Shown: positions 51,001-64,000 of the stretch, one piece after another
Numbering within the stretch: position 1 is the first letter of the stretch
Layout of the letters: every line of letters starts with the position of its first letter
From: Auanema rhodensis
Lineage: Eukaryota; Nematoda; Chromadorea; Rhabditida; Rhabditidae
Direction of reading: 5' to 3'
Length of the DNA stretch: 64,000 nt
Assembly: GCA_964057225.1 (NCBI GenBank)
Contig: OZ059897.1
Span: forward strand, 20,522,001 to 20,586,000
Notes under the pieces: model-generated
The model's database searches: none
What the model saw: only the letters and a program-made list of their open reading frames with translations
What the model was told of the DNA's origin: nothing
Made by a program: the position numbers and the translations under genes

Positions 51001-51729
51001 CATCGAATGCACTATACTACATTGAGAAACGCTTAATACAAAAATTAGTTATGATCGTTTGAAAAATGATGCATTAGTGTATGTTGAGTTTCCATGTACA
51101 CTCAACATTGCTTCCAAAAACATTTTGACAAAAATTTTTTCGAAAAATTTCAAAATAATTTAGCAAAAAGTAGATGTTTTTAGATTCCTTTTTTCAAGGC
51201 AAAGACAATGGACCATGTTATTCAACGAAAAAATTAATTCTTCAGGGTGAAAATCGAGGATATAAGTGTGAACTTATATCAGTTGATATCTCGGTGCATT
51301 TTTAAGCTAGCGCAAATCTGATAACACAGATCGACGCAGCTTAAAAATCCGCATCGAATGCACTATACTACATTAAGAAACGCTTAATACAAAAATTAGT
51401 TATGATCGTTTGAAAAATGATGCATTAGTGTATGTTGAGTTTCCATGTACACTCAACATTGCTTCCAAAAACATTTTGACAAAAATTTTTTCGAAAAATT
51501 TCAAAATAATTTAGCAAAAAGTAGATGTTTTTAGATTCCTTTTTTCAAGGCAAAGACGATGGACAATGTTATTTAACGAAAAAATTAATTCTTCAGGGTG
51601 AAAATCGAGGATAAAAGTGTAAACTTATATCAGTTGATATCTCGGTACATTTTTAAGCTAGCGCAAATCTGATAACACAGATCGACGCAGCTTAAAAATC
51701 CGCATCGAATGCACTATACTACATTGAGA

Positions 51730-54700
51730 AACGCTTAATACAAAAATTAGTTATGATTGTTTGAAAAATGATGCATTAGTGTATGTTGAGTTTCCATGTA
51801 CACTCAACATTGCTTCCAAAAACATTTTGACAAAAATTTTTTCGAAAAATTTCAAAATAATTTAGCAAAAAGTAGATGTTTTTAGATTCCTTTTTTCAAG
51901 GCAAAGACAATGGACCATGTTATTCAACGAAAAAATTAATTCTTCAGGGTGAAAATCGAGGATATAAGTGTAAACTTATATCATTTGATATCTCGGTGCA
52001 TTTTTAAGCTAGCGCAAATCTGATAACACAGATCGACGCAGCTTAAAAATCCGCATCGAATGCACTATACTACATTGAGAAACGCTTAATACAAAAATTA
52101 GTTATGATCGTTTGAAAAATGATGCATTAGTGTATGTTGAGTTTCCATGTACACTCAACATTGCTTCCAAAAACATTTTGACAAAAATTTTTTCGAAAAA
52201 TTTCAAAATAAGTTAGCAAAAAGTAGATGTTTTTAGATTCCTTTTTTCAAGGCAAAGACGATGGACAATGTTATTTAACGAAAAAATTAATTCTTCAGGG
52301 TGAAAATCGAGGATATAAGTGTAAACTTATATCAGTTGATATCTCGGTGCATTTTTAAGCTAGCGCAAATCTGATAACACAGATCGACGCAGCTTAAAAA
52401 TCCGCATCGTGTGCACTATACTACATTGAAAAACGCTTAATACAAAAATTAGTTATGATCGTTTGAAAAATGATGCATTAGTGTATGTTGAGTTTCCATG
52501 TACACTCAACATTGCTTCCAAAAACATTTTGACAAAAATTTTTTCGAAAAATTTCAAAATAATTTAGCAAAAAGTAGATGTTTTTAGATTCCTTTTTTCA
52601 AGGCAAAGACGATGGACAATGTTATTTAACGAAAAAATTATTTCTTCAGGGTGAAAATCGAGGATATAAGTGTAAACTTATATCAGTTGATATCTCGGTG
52701 CATTTTTAAGCTAGCGCAAATCTGATAACACAGATCGACGCAGCTTAAAAATCCGCATCGAATGCACTATACTACATTAAGAAACGCTTAATACAAAAAT
52801 TAGTTATGATCGTTTGAAAAATGATGCATTAGTGTATGTTGAGTTTCCATGTACACTCAACATTGCTTCCAAAAACATTTTGACAAAAATTTTTTCGAAA
52901 AATTTCAAAATAATTTAGCAAAAAGTAGATGTTTTTAGATTCCTTTTTTTAAGGCAAAGACGATGGACAATGTTATTTAACAAAAAAATTAATTCTTCAG
53001 GGTGAAAATCGAGGATAAAAGTGTAAACTTATATCAGTTGATATCTCGGTACATTTTTAAGCTAGCGCAAATCTGATAACACAGATCGACGCAGCTTAAA
53101 AATCCGCATCGAATGCACTATACTACATTAAGAAACGCTTAATACAAAAATTAGTTATGATCGTTTGAAAAATGATGCATTAGTGTATGTTGAGTTTCCA
53201 TGTACACTCAACATTGCTTCCAAAAACATTTTGACAAAAATTTTTTCGAAAAATTTCAAAATAATTTAGCAAAAAGTAGATGTTTTTAGATTCCTTTTTT
53301 CAAGGCAAAGACGATGGACAATGTTATTCAACGAAAAAATTAATTCTTCAGGGTGAAAATCGAGGATATAAGTGTGAACTTATATCAGTTGATATCTCGG
53401 TACATTTTTAAGCTAGCGCAAATCTGATAACACAGATCGACGCAGCTTAAAAATCCGCATCGAATGCACTATACTACATGGAAGAACGCTTAATACAGAA
53501 ATTAGTTATGATCGTTTGAAAAATGATGCATTAGTGTATGTTGAGTTTCCATGTACACTCAACATTGCTTCCAAAAACATTTTGACAAAAATTTTTTCGA
53601 AAAATTTCAAAATAATTTAGCAAAAAGTAGATGTTTTTAGATTCCTTTTTTCAAGGCAAAGACAATGGACCATGTTATTCAACGAAAAAATTAATTCTTC
53701 AGGGTGAAAATCGAGGATATAAGTGTAAACTTATATCATTTGATATCTCGGTGCATTTTTAAGCTAGCGCAAATCTGATAACACAGATCGACGCAGCTTA
53801 AAAATCCGCATCGAATGCACTATACTACATTGAGAAACGCTTAATACAAAAATTAGTTATGATCGTTTGAAAAATGATGCATTAGTGTATGTTGAGTTTC
53901 CATGTACACTCAACATTGCTTCCAAAAACATTTTGACAAAAATTTTTTCGAAAAATTTCAAAATAAGTTAGCAAAAAGTAGATGTTTTTAGATTCCTTTT
54001 TTCAAGGCAAAGACGATGGACAATGTTATTTAACGAAAAAATTAATTCTTCAGGGTGAAAATCGAGGATATAAGTGTAAACTTATATCAGTTGATATCTC
54101 GGTGCATTTTTAAGCTAGCGCAAATCTGATAACACAGATCGACGCAGCTTAAAAATCCGCATCGTGTGCACTATACTACATTGAAAAACGCTTAATACAA
54201 AAATTAGTTATGATCGTTTGAAAAATGATGCATTAGTGTATGTTGAGTTTCCATGTACACTCAACATTGCTTCCAAAAACATTTTGACAAAAATTTTTTC
54301 GAAAAATTTCAAAATAATTTAGCAAAAAGTAGATGTTTTTAGATTCCTTTTTTCAAGGCAAAGACGATGGACAATGTTATTTAACGAAAAAATTATTTCT
54401 TCAGGGTGAAAATCGAGGATATAAGTGTAAACTTATATCAGTTGATATCTCGGTGCATTTTTAAGCTAGCGCAAATCTGATAACACAGATCGACGCAGCT
54501 TAAAAATCCGCATCGAATGCACTATACTACATTAAGAAACGCTTAATACAAAAATTAGTTATGATCGTTTGAAAAATGATGCATTAGTGTATGTTGAGTT
54601 TCCATGTACACTCAACATTGCTTCCAAAAACATTTTGACAAAAATTTTTTCGAAAAATTTCAAAATAATTTAGCAAAAAGTAGATGTTTTTAGATTCCTT

Positions 54701-57700
54701 TTTTCAAGGCAAAGACGATGGACAATGTTATTTAACGAAAAAATTAATTCTTCAGGGTGAAAATCGAGGATAAAAGTGTAAACTTATATCAGTTGATATC
54801 TCGGTACATTTTTAAGCTAGCGCAAATCTGATAACACAGATCGACGCAGCTTAAAAATCCGCATCGAATGCACTATACTACATTAAGAAACGCTTAATAC
54901 AAAAATTAGTTATGATCGTTTGAAAAATGATGCATTAGTGTATGTTGAGTTTCCATGTACACTCAACATTGCTTCCAAAAACATTTTGACAAAAATTTTT
55001 TCGAAAAATTTCAAAATAATTTAGCAAAAAGTAGATGTTTTTAGATTCCTTTTTTCAAGGCAAAGACGATGGACAATGTTATTCAACGAAAAAATTAATT
55101 CTTCAGGGTGAAAATCGAGGATATAAGTGTGAACTTATATCAGTTGATATCTCGGTACATTTTTAAGCTAGCGCAAATCTGATAACACAGATCGACGCAG
55201 CTTAAAAATCCGCATCGAATGCACTATACTACATGGAAGAACGCTTAATACAGAAATTAGTTATGATCGTTTGAAAAATGATGCATTAGTGTATGTTGAG
55301 TTTCCATGTACACTCAACATTGCTTCCAAAAACATTTTGACAAAAATTTTTTCGAAAAATTTCAGAATAATTTAGCAAAAAGTAGATGTTTTTAGATTCC
55401 TTTTTTCAAGGCAAAGACGATGAACAATGTTATTCAACGAAAAAATTAATTCTTCAGGGTGAAAATCGAGGATAAATGTGTGAACTTATATCAGTTGATA
55501 TCTCGGTGCATTTTTAAGCTAGCGCAAATCTGATAACACAGATCGACGCAGCTTAAAAATCCGCATCGAATGCACTATACTACATTGAGAAACGCTTAAT
55601 ACAAAAATTAGTTATGATCGTTTGAAAAATGATGCATTAGTGTATGTTGAGTTTCCATGTACACTCAACATTGCTTCCAAAAACATTTTGACAAAAATTT
55701 TTTCGAAAAATTTCAAAATAATTTAGCAAAAAGTAGATGTTTTTAGATTCCTTTTTTCAAGGCAAAGACAATGGACCATGTTATTCAACGAAAAAATTAA
55801 TTCTTCAGGGTGAAAATCGAGGATATAAGTGTGAACTTATATCAGTTGATATCTCGGTGCATTTTTAAGCTAGCGCAAATCTGATAACACAGATCGACGC
55901 AGCTTAAAAATCCGCATCGAATGCACTATACTACATTAAGAAACGCTTAATACAAAAATTAGTTATGATCGTTTGAAAAATGATGCATTAGTGTATGTTG
56001 AGTTTCCATGTACACTCAACATTGCTTCCAAAAACATTTTGACAAAAATTTTTTCGAAAAATTTCAAAATAATTTAGCAAAAAGTAGATGTTTTTAGATT
56101 CCTTTTTTCAAGGCAAAGACGATGGACAATGTTATTTAACGAAAAAATTAATTCTTCAGGGTGAAAATCGAGGATAAAAGTGTAAACTTATATCAGTTGA
56201 TATCTCGGTGCATTTTTAAGCTAGCGCAAATCTGATAACACAGATCGACGCAGCTTAAAAATCCGCATCGAATGCACTATACTACATTGAGAAACGCTTA
56301 ATACAAAAATTAGTTATGATCGTTTGAAAAATGATGCATTAGTGTATGTTGAGTTTCCATGTACACTCAACATTGCTTCCAAAAACATTTTGACAAAAAT
56401 TTTTTCGAAAAATTTCAAAATAATTTAGCAAAAAGTAGATGTTTTTAGATTCCTTTTTTCAAGGCAAAGACAATGGACCATGTTATTCAACGAAAAAATT
56501 AATTCTTCAGGGTGAAAATCGAGGATATAAGTGTAAACTTATATCATTTGATATCTCGGTGCATTTTTAAGCTAGCGCAAATCTGATAACACAGATCGAC
56601 GCAGCTTAAAAATCCGCATCGAATGCACTATACTACATTGAGAAACGCTTAATACAAAAATTAGTTATGATCGTTTGAAAAATGATGCATTAGTGTATGT
56701 TGAGTTTCCATGTACACTCAACATTGCTTCCAAAAACATTTTGACAAAAATTTTTTCGAAAAATTTCAAAATAAGTTAGCAAAAAGTAGATGTTTTTAGA
56801 TTCCTTTTTTCAAGGCAAAGACGATGGACAATGTTATTTAACGAAAAAATTAATTCTTCAGGGTGAAAATCGAGGATATAAGTGTAAACTTATATCAGTT
56901 GATATCTCGGTGCATTTTTAAGCTAGCGCAAATCTGATAACACAGATCGACGCAGCTTAAAAATCCGCATCGTGTGCACTATACTACATTGAAAAACGCT
57001 TAATACAAAAATTAGTTATGATCGTTTGAAAAATGATGCATTAGTGTATGTTGAGTTTCCATGTACACTCAACATTGCTTCCAAAAACATTTTGACAAAA
57101 ATTTTTTCGAAAAATTTCAAAATAATTTAGCAAAAAGTAGATGTTTTTAGATTCCTTTTTTCAAGGCAAAGACGATGGACCATGTTATTCAACGAAAAAA
57201 TTAATTCTTCAGGGTGAAAATCGAGGATATAAGTGTGAACTTATATCAGTTGATATCTCGGTGCATTTTTAAGCTAGCGCAAATCTGATAACACAGATCG
57301 ACGCAGCTTAAAAATCCGCATCGAATGCACTATACTACATTGAGAAACGCTTAATACAAAAATTAGTTATGATCGTTTGAAAAATGATGCATTAGTGTAT
57401 GTTGAGTTTCCATGTACACTCAACATTGCTTCCAAAAACATTTTGACAAAAATTTTTTCGAAAAATTTCAAAATAAGTTAGCAAAAAGTAGATGTTTTTA
57501 GATTCCTTTTTTCAAGGCAAAGACGATGGACAATGTTATTTAACGGAAAAATTAATTCTTCAGGGTGAAAATCGAGGATATAAGTGTGAACTTATATCAG
57601 TTGATATCTCGGTGCATTTTTAAGCTAGCGCAAATCTGATAACACAGATCGACGCAGCTTAAAAATCCGCATCGAATGCACTATACTACATTGAGAAACG

Positions 57701-58430
57701 CTTAATACAAAAATTAGTTATGATCGTTTGAAAAATGATGCATTAGTGTATGTTGAGTTTCCATGTACACTCAACATTGCTTCCAAAAACATTTTGACAA
57801 AAATTTTTTCGAAAAATTTCAAAATAATTTAGCAAAAAGTAGATGTTTTTAGATTCCTTTTTTCAAGGCAAAGACGATGGACCATGTTATTCAACGAAAA
57901 AATTAATTCTTCAGGGTGAAAATCGAGGATATAAGTGTGAACTTATATCAGTTGATATCTCGGTGCATTTTTAAGCTAGCGCAAATCTGATAACACAGAT
58001 CGACGCAGCTTAAAAATCCGCATCGAATGCACTATACTACATTGAGAAACGCTTAATACAAAAATTAGTTATGATCGTTTGAAAAATGATGCATTAGTGT
58101 ATGTTGAGTTTCCATGTACACTCAACATTGCTTCCAAAAACATTTTGACAAAAATTTTTTCGAAAAATTTCAAAATAAGTTAGCAAAAAGTAGATGTTTT
58201 TAGATTCCTTTTTTCAAGGCAAAGACTATGGACAATGTTATTTAACGAAAAAATTAATTCTTCAGGGTGAAAATCGAGGATATAAGTGTGAACTTATATC
58301 AGTTGATATCTCGGTGCATTTTTAAGCTAGCGCAAATCTGATAACACAGATCGACGCAGCTTAAAAATCCGCATCGAATGCACTATACTACATTGAGAAA
58401 CGCTTAATACAAAAATTAGTTATGATCGTT
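51730..58430 (+). repeat. 5-, 8- and 2-monomer displacements
   Basis: The rare CATCGTGTGCAC occurs at 52408, 54163 and 56971, which are 1755 bp (five monomers) and 2808 bp (eight monomers) apart. AAGTTAGC marks the copy just before each. From about 57120 to 58430 two subtypes alternate as a 702-bp dimer (GATGGACCATG near 57175 and 57877; AAGTTAGC near 57475 and 58178). Confidence 0.7.
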
Positions 58431-59939
58431 TGAAAAATGATGCATTAGTGTATGTTGAGTTTCCATTTACACTCAACATTGCTTCCAAAAACATTTTGAC
58501 AAAAATTTTTTCGAAAAATTTCAAAATAATTTAGCAAAAAGTAGATGTTTTTAGATTCCTTTTTTCAAGGCAAAGACGATGGACAATGTTATTTAACGAA
58601 AAAATTAATTCTTCAGGGTGAAAATCGAGGATATAAGTGTGAACTTATATCAGTTGATATCTCGGTGCATTTTTAAGCTAGCGCAAATCTGATAACACAG
58701 ATCGACGCAGCTTAAAAATCCGCATCGAATGCACTATACTACATTGAGAAACGCTTACTACAAAAATTAGTTATGATCGTTTGAAAAATGATGCATTAGT
58801 GTATGTTGAGTTTCCATGTACACTCAACATTGCTTCCAAAAACATTTTGACAAAAATTTTTTCGAAAAATTTCAAAATAATTTAGCAAAAAGTAGATGTT
58901 TTTAGATTCCATTTTTCAAGGCAAAGACGATGGACAATGTTATTCAACGAAAAAATTAATTCTTCAGGGTGAAAATCGAGGATAAAAGTGTGAACTTATA
59001 TCAGTTGATATCTCGGTGCATTTTTAAGCTAGCGCAAATCTGATAACACAGATCGACGCAGCTTAAAAATCCGCATCGAATGCACTATACTACATTGAGA
59101 AACGCTTAATACAAAAATTAGTTATGATCGTTTGAAAAATGATGCATTAGTGTATGTTGAGTTTCCATGTACACTCAACATTGCTTCCAAAAACATTTTG
59201 ACAAAAACTTTTTCGAAAAATTTCAAAATAATTTGGCAAAAAGTAGATGTTTTTAGATTCCATTTTTCAAGGCAAAGACGATGGACAATGTTATTCAACG
59301 AAAAAAGTAATTCTTCAGGGTGAAAATCGAGGATATAAGTGTGAACTTATATCAGTTGATATCTCGGTGCATTTTTAAGCTAGCGCAAATCTGATAACAC
59401 AGATCGACGCAGCTTAAAAATTCGCATCGAATGCACTATACTACATTGAGAAACGCTTAATACAAAAATTAGTTATGATCGTTTGAAAAATGATGCATTA
59501 GTGTATGTTGAGTTTCCATGTACACTCAACATTGTTTCCAAAAACATTTTGACAAAAATTTTTTCGAAAAATTTCAAAATAATTTAGCAAAAAGTAGATG
59601 TTTTTAGATTCCTTTTTTCGAGGCAAAGACGATGGACAATGTTATTTAACGAAAAAATTAATTTTTCAGGGTGAAAATCGAGGATATAAGTGTGAACTTA
59701 TATCAGTTGATTTCTCGGTACATTTTTAAGCTAGCGCAAATCTGATAACACAGATCGACGCAGCTTAAAAATCCGCATCGAATGCACTATACTACATTGA
59801 GAAACGCTTAATACAAAAATTAGTTATGATCGTTTGAAAAATGATGCATTAGTGTATGTTGAGTTTCCATGTACACTCAACATTGCTTCCAAAAACATTT
59901 TGACAAAAATTTTTTCGAAAAATTTCAAAATAATTTAGC

Positions 59940-62900
59940 AAAAAGTAGATGTTTTTAGATTCCTTTTTTTAAGGCAAAGATGATGGACGATGTTATTCAA
60001 CGAAAAAATTAATTCTTCAGGGTGAAAATCGAGGATATAAGTGTGAACTTATATCAGTTGATATCTCGGTGCATTTTTAAGCTAGCGCAAATCTGATAAC
60101 ACAGATCGACGCAGCTTAAAAATCCGCATCGAATGCACTATACTACATAGAAGAACGCTTAATACAAAAATTAGTTATGATCGTTTGAAAAATGATGCAT
60201 TAGTGTATGTTGAGTTTCCATGTACACTCAACATTGCTTCCAAAAACATTTTGACAAAAATTTTTTCGAAAAATTTCAAAATAATTTAGCAAAAAGTAGA
60301 TGTTTTTAGATTCCTTTTTTCAAGGCAAAGACGATGGACAATGTTATTCAACGAAAAAATTATTTTTCAGGGTGAAAATCGAGGATATAAGTGTGAACTT
60401 ATATCAGTTGATATCTCGGTGCATTTTTAAGCTAGCGCAAATCTGATAACACAGATCGACGCAGCTTAAAAATCCGCATCGAATGCACTATACTACATTG
60501 AGAAACGCTTAATACAAAAATTAGTTATGATCGTTTGAAAAATGATGCATTAGTGTATGTTGAGTTTCCATGTACACTCAACCTTGCTTCCAAAAACATT
60601 TTGACAAAAATTTTTTCGAAAAATTTCAAAATAATTTAGCAAAAAGTAGATGTTTTTAGATTCCTTTTTTCAAGGCAAAGACGATGGACAATGTTATTCA
60701 ACGAAAAAATTATTTCTTCAGGGTGAAAATCGAGGATATAAGTGTGAACTTATATAAGTTGATATCTCGGTGCATTTTTAAGCTAGCGCAAATCTGATAA
60801 CACAGATCGACGCAGCTTAAAAATCCGCATCGAATGCACTATACTACATTGAGAAACGCTTAATACAAAAATTAGTTATGATCGTTTGAAAAATGATGCA
60901 TTAGTGTATGTTGAGTTTCCATGTACACTCAACATTGCTTCCAAAAACATTTTGACAAAAATTTTTTCGAAAAATTTCAAAATAATTTAGCAAAAAGTAG
61001 ATGTTTTTAGATTCCTTTTTTTAAGGCAAAGATGATGGACGATGTTATTCAACGAAAAAATTAATTCTTCAGGGTGAAAATCGAGGATATAAGTGTGAAC
61101 TTATATCAGTTGATATCTCGGTGCATTTTTAAGCTAGCGCAAATCTGATAACACAGATCGACGCAGCTTAAAAATCCGCATCGAATGCACTATACTACAT
61201 AGAAGAACGCTTAATACAAAAATTAGTTATGATCGTTTGAAAAATGATGCATTAGTGTATGTTGAGTTTCCATGTACACTCAACATTGCTTCCAAAAACA
61301 TTTTGACAAAAATTTTTTCGAAAAATTTCAAAATAATTTAGCAAAAAGTAGATGTTTTTAGATTCCTTTTTTCAAGGCAAAGACGATGGACAATGTTATT
61401 CAACGAAAAAATTATTTCTTCAGGGTGAAAATCGAGGATATAAGTGTGAACTTATATCAGTTGATATCTCGGTGCATTTTTAAGCTAGCGCAAATCTGAT
61501 AACACAGATCGACGCAGCTTAAAAATCCGCATCGAATGCACTATACTACATTGAGAAACGCTTAATACAAAAATTAGTTATGATCGTTTGAAAAATGATG
61601 CATTAGTGTATGTTGAGTTTCCATGTACACTCAACCTTGCTTCCAAAAACATTTTGACAAAAATTTTTTCGAAAAATTTCAAAATAATTTAGCAAAAAGT
61701 AGATGTTTTTAGATTCCTTTTTTCAAGGCAAAGACGATGGACAATGTTATTCAACGAAAAAATTATTTCTTCAGGGTGAAAATCGAGGATATAAGTGTGA
61801 ACTTATATAAGTTGATATCTCGGTGCATTTTTAAGCTAGCGCAAATCTGATAACACAGATCGACGCAGCTTAAAAATCCGCATCGAATGCACTATACTAC
61901 ATTGAGAAACGCTTAATACAAAAATTAGTTATGATCGTTTGAAAAATGATGCATTAGTGTATGTTGAGTTTCCATGTACACTCAACATTGCTTCCAAAAA
62001 CATTTTGACAAAAATTTTTTCGAAAAATTTCAAAATAATTTAGCAAAAAGTAGATGTTTTTAGATTCCTTTTTTTAAGGCAAAGACGATGGACGATGTTA
62101 TTCAACGAAAAAATTAATTCTTCAGGGTGAAAATCGAGGATATAAGTGTGAACTTATATCAGTTGATATCTCGGTGCATTTTTAAGCTAGCGCAAATCTG
62201 ATAACACAGATCGACGCAGCTTAAAAATCCGCATCGAATGCACTATACTACATTGAGAAACGCTTAATACAAAAATTAGTTATGATCGTTTGAAAAATGA
62301 TGCATTAGTGTATGTTGAGTTTCCATGTACACTCAACATTGCTTCCAAAAACATTTTGACAAAAATTTTTTCGAAAAATTTCAAAATAATTTAGCAAAAA
62401 GTAGATGTTTTTAGATTCCTTTTTTTAAGGCAAAGATGATGGACGATGTTATTCAACGAAAAAATTAATTCTTCAGGGTGAAAATCGAGGATATAAGTGT
62501 GAACTTATATCAGTTGATATCTCGGTGCATTTTTAAGCTAGCGCAAATCTGATAACACAGATCGACGCAGCTTAAAAATCCGCATCGAATGCACTATACT
62601 ACATAGAAGAACGCTTAATACAAAAATTAGTTATGATCGTTTGAAAAATGATGCATTAGTGTATGTTGAGTTTCCATGTACACTCAACATTGCTTCCAAA
62701 AACATTTTGACAAAAATTTTTTCGAAAAATTTCAAAATAATTTAGCAAAAAGTAGATGTTTTTAGATTCCTTTTTTCAAGGCAAAGACGATGGACAATGT
62801 TATTCAACGAAAAAATTATTTCTTCAGGGTGAAAATCGAGGATATAAGTGTGAACTTATATCAGTTGATATCTCGGTGCATTTTTAAGCTAGCGCAAATC

Positions 62901-63650
62901 TGATAACACAGATCGACGCAGCTTAAAAATCCGCATCGAATGCACTATACTACATTGAGAAACGCTTAATACAAAAATTAGTTATGATCGTTTGAAAAAT
63001 GATGCATTAGTGTATGTTGAGTTTCCATGTACACTCAACCTTGCTTCCAAAAACATTTTGACAAAAATTTTTTCGAAAAATTTCAAAATAATTTAGCAAA
63101 AAGTAGATGTTTTTAGATTCCTTTTTTCAAGGCAAAGACGATGGACAATGTTATTCAACGAAAAAATTATTTCTTCAGGGTGAAAATCGAGGATATAAGT
63201 GTGAACTTATATAAGTTGATATCTCGGTGCATTTTTAAGCTAGCGCAAATCTGATAACACAGATCGACGCAGCTTAAAAATCCGCATCGAATGCACTATA
63301 CTACATTGAGAAACGCTTAATACAAAAATTAGTTATGATCGTTTGAAAAATGATGCATTAGTGTATGTTGAGTTTCCATGTACACTCAACATTGCTTCCA
63401 AAAACATTTTGACAAAAATTTTTTCGAAAAATTTCAAAATAATTTAGCAAAAAGTAGATGTTTTTAGATTCCTTTTTTTAAGGCAAAGACGATGGACGAT
63501 GTTATTCAACGAAAAAATTAATTCTTCAGGGTGAAAATCGAGGATATAAGTGTGAACTTATATCAGTTGATATCTCGGTGCATTTTTAAGCTAGCGCAAA
63601 TCTGATAACACAGATCGACGCAGCTTAAAAATCCGCATCGAATGCACTAT
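59940..63650 (+). repeat. 3- and 4-monomer units at the right end
   Basis: CAACCTTGC occurs at about 60581, 61634 and 63038 (1053 and 1404 bp apart). TTTAAGG with AAAGATGATGG occurs at about 59981, 61033 and 62437 (1052 and 1404 bp apart; the odd base is the one-base deletion near 60365). Shared private changes such as ATATAAGTTG and ACATAGAAG follow the same spacing. Confidence 0.7.
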
Positions 63651-64000
63651 ACTACATTGAGAAACGCTTAATACAAAAATTAGTTATGATCGTTTGAAAA
63701 ATGATGCATTAGTGTATGTTGAGTTTCCATGTACACTCAACATTGCTTCCAAAAACATTTTGACAAAAATTTTTTCGAAAAATTTCAAAATAATTTAGCA
63801 AAAAGTAGATGTTTTTAGATTCCTTTTTTCGAGGCAAAGACGATGGACAATGTTATTTAACGAAAAAATTAAATCTTCAGGGTGAAAATCGAGGATATAA
63901 GTGTAAACTTATATCAGTTGATATCTCGGTGCATTTTTAAGCTAGCGCAAATCTGATAACACAGATCGACGCAGCTTAAAAATCCGCATCGAATGCACTA

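Larger units (their letters stand above)
45828..64000 (+). repeat. Satellite DNA array, 351-bp monomer, right block (about 52 copies)
   Basis: The same monomer in the same orientation and phase resumes directly after the retrotransposon and runs to the window end, stopping inside a copy. The first copy is the broken one: 39901-39940 plus 45835-46145 add up to exactly 351 bp once one copy of the 7-bp direct repeat is removed. Variants typical of this block include a changed GATGGAC/CATG region, TTATTTAACG and TTATTTGACG, and AAGTTAGC in place of AATTTAGC. Two copies carry one-base deletions, near 50488 (shorter T run) and near 60365. Nothing other than satellite is visible. Confidence 0.98.

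Overview
The window is almost entirely satellite DNA from an animal nucleus, with one LTR retrotransposon inserted in it. About 39.9 kb on the left (1-39940) and 18.2 kb on the right (45828-64000) are head-to-tail copies of one 351-bp, AT-rich monomer (about 31% G+C in the consensus I read by eye). That is about 165 copies, all in the same orientation, with both window ends lying inside monomers. I see no host gene, tRNA, rRNA or CRISPR array. BEL/Pao retrotransposons are known only from animals. The AT-rich composition and the apparent tRNA-Gly primer site fit an insect or another arthropod, but the species cannot be named from this window.

The satellite has layered order. Diagnostic variants recur at exact multiples of 351 bp, and the multiple changes along the array: 2- and 4-monomer units at about 1-3.3 kb; a shifted 4-monomer duplication at 9.0-12.2 kb; alternating 7-monomer units forming a 14-monomer (4913-bp) superunit at 11.1-20.9 kb; 7-monomer repeats and a 17-monomer (5967-bp) displacement at 22-29 kb; 3-monomer units at 35-39.9 kb; and 2-, 3-, 4-, 5- and 8-monomer displacements to the right of the insertion. 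Each monomer carries four inverted repeats, the largest a layered dyad of about 70 bp. Such an array could be centromeric or pericentromeric, but the sequence alone cannot show that.

The retrotransposon (39941-45827, minus strand) is BEL/Pao-like. Reading on the minus strand it has a 5' LTR (45541-45827), a tRNA-Gly-type primer binding site, an A-rich leader, gag with three zinc knuckles, a pol frame one step back (-1) carrying aspartic protease, reverse transcriptase and RNase H, a truncated integrase with a BEL-type C-terminal domain, a polypurine tract and the 3' LTR (39941-40227). There is no env gene. The two LTRs are identical over 286 bp, so the insertion is very recent. The copy is nevertheless broken: pol has a one-base frame disruption in a run of seven A (41300-41306), followed about 60 bp later by a deletion that removes the end of the RNase H region, the integrase zinc-binding domain and the first catalytic Asp. 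It was probably mobilised by a partner element or damaged during its own reverse transcription.

The element sits within about one base of the axis of a 9-bp inverted repeat in the satellite monomer. Removing it with one copy of a 7-bp direct repeat restores an exact 351-bp unit. I found no convincing new gene system. The items most worth a second look are the higher-order satellite structure, the layered dyad, the dyad-centred insertion, and the combination of identical LTRs with a gutted integrase.
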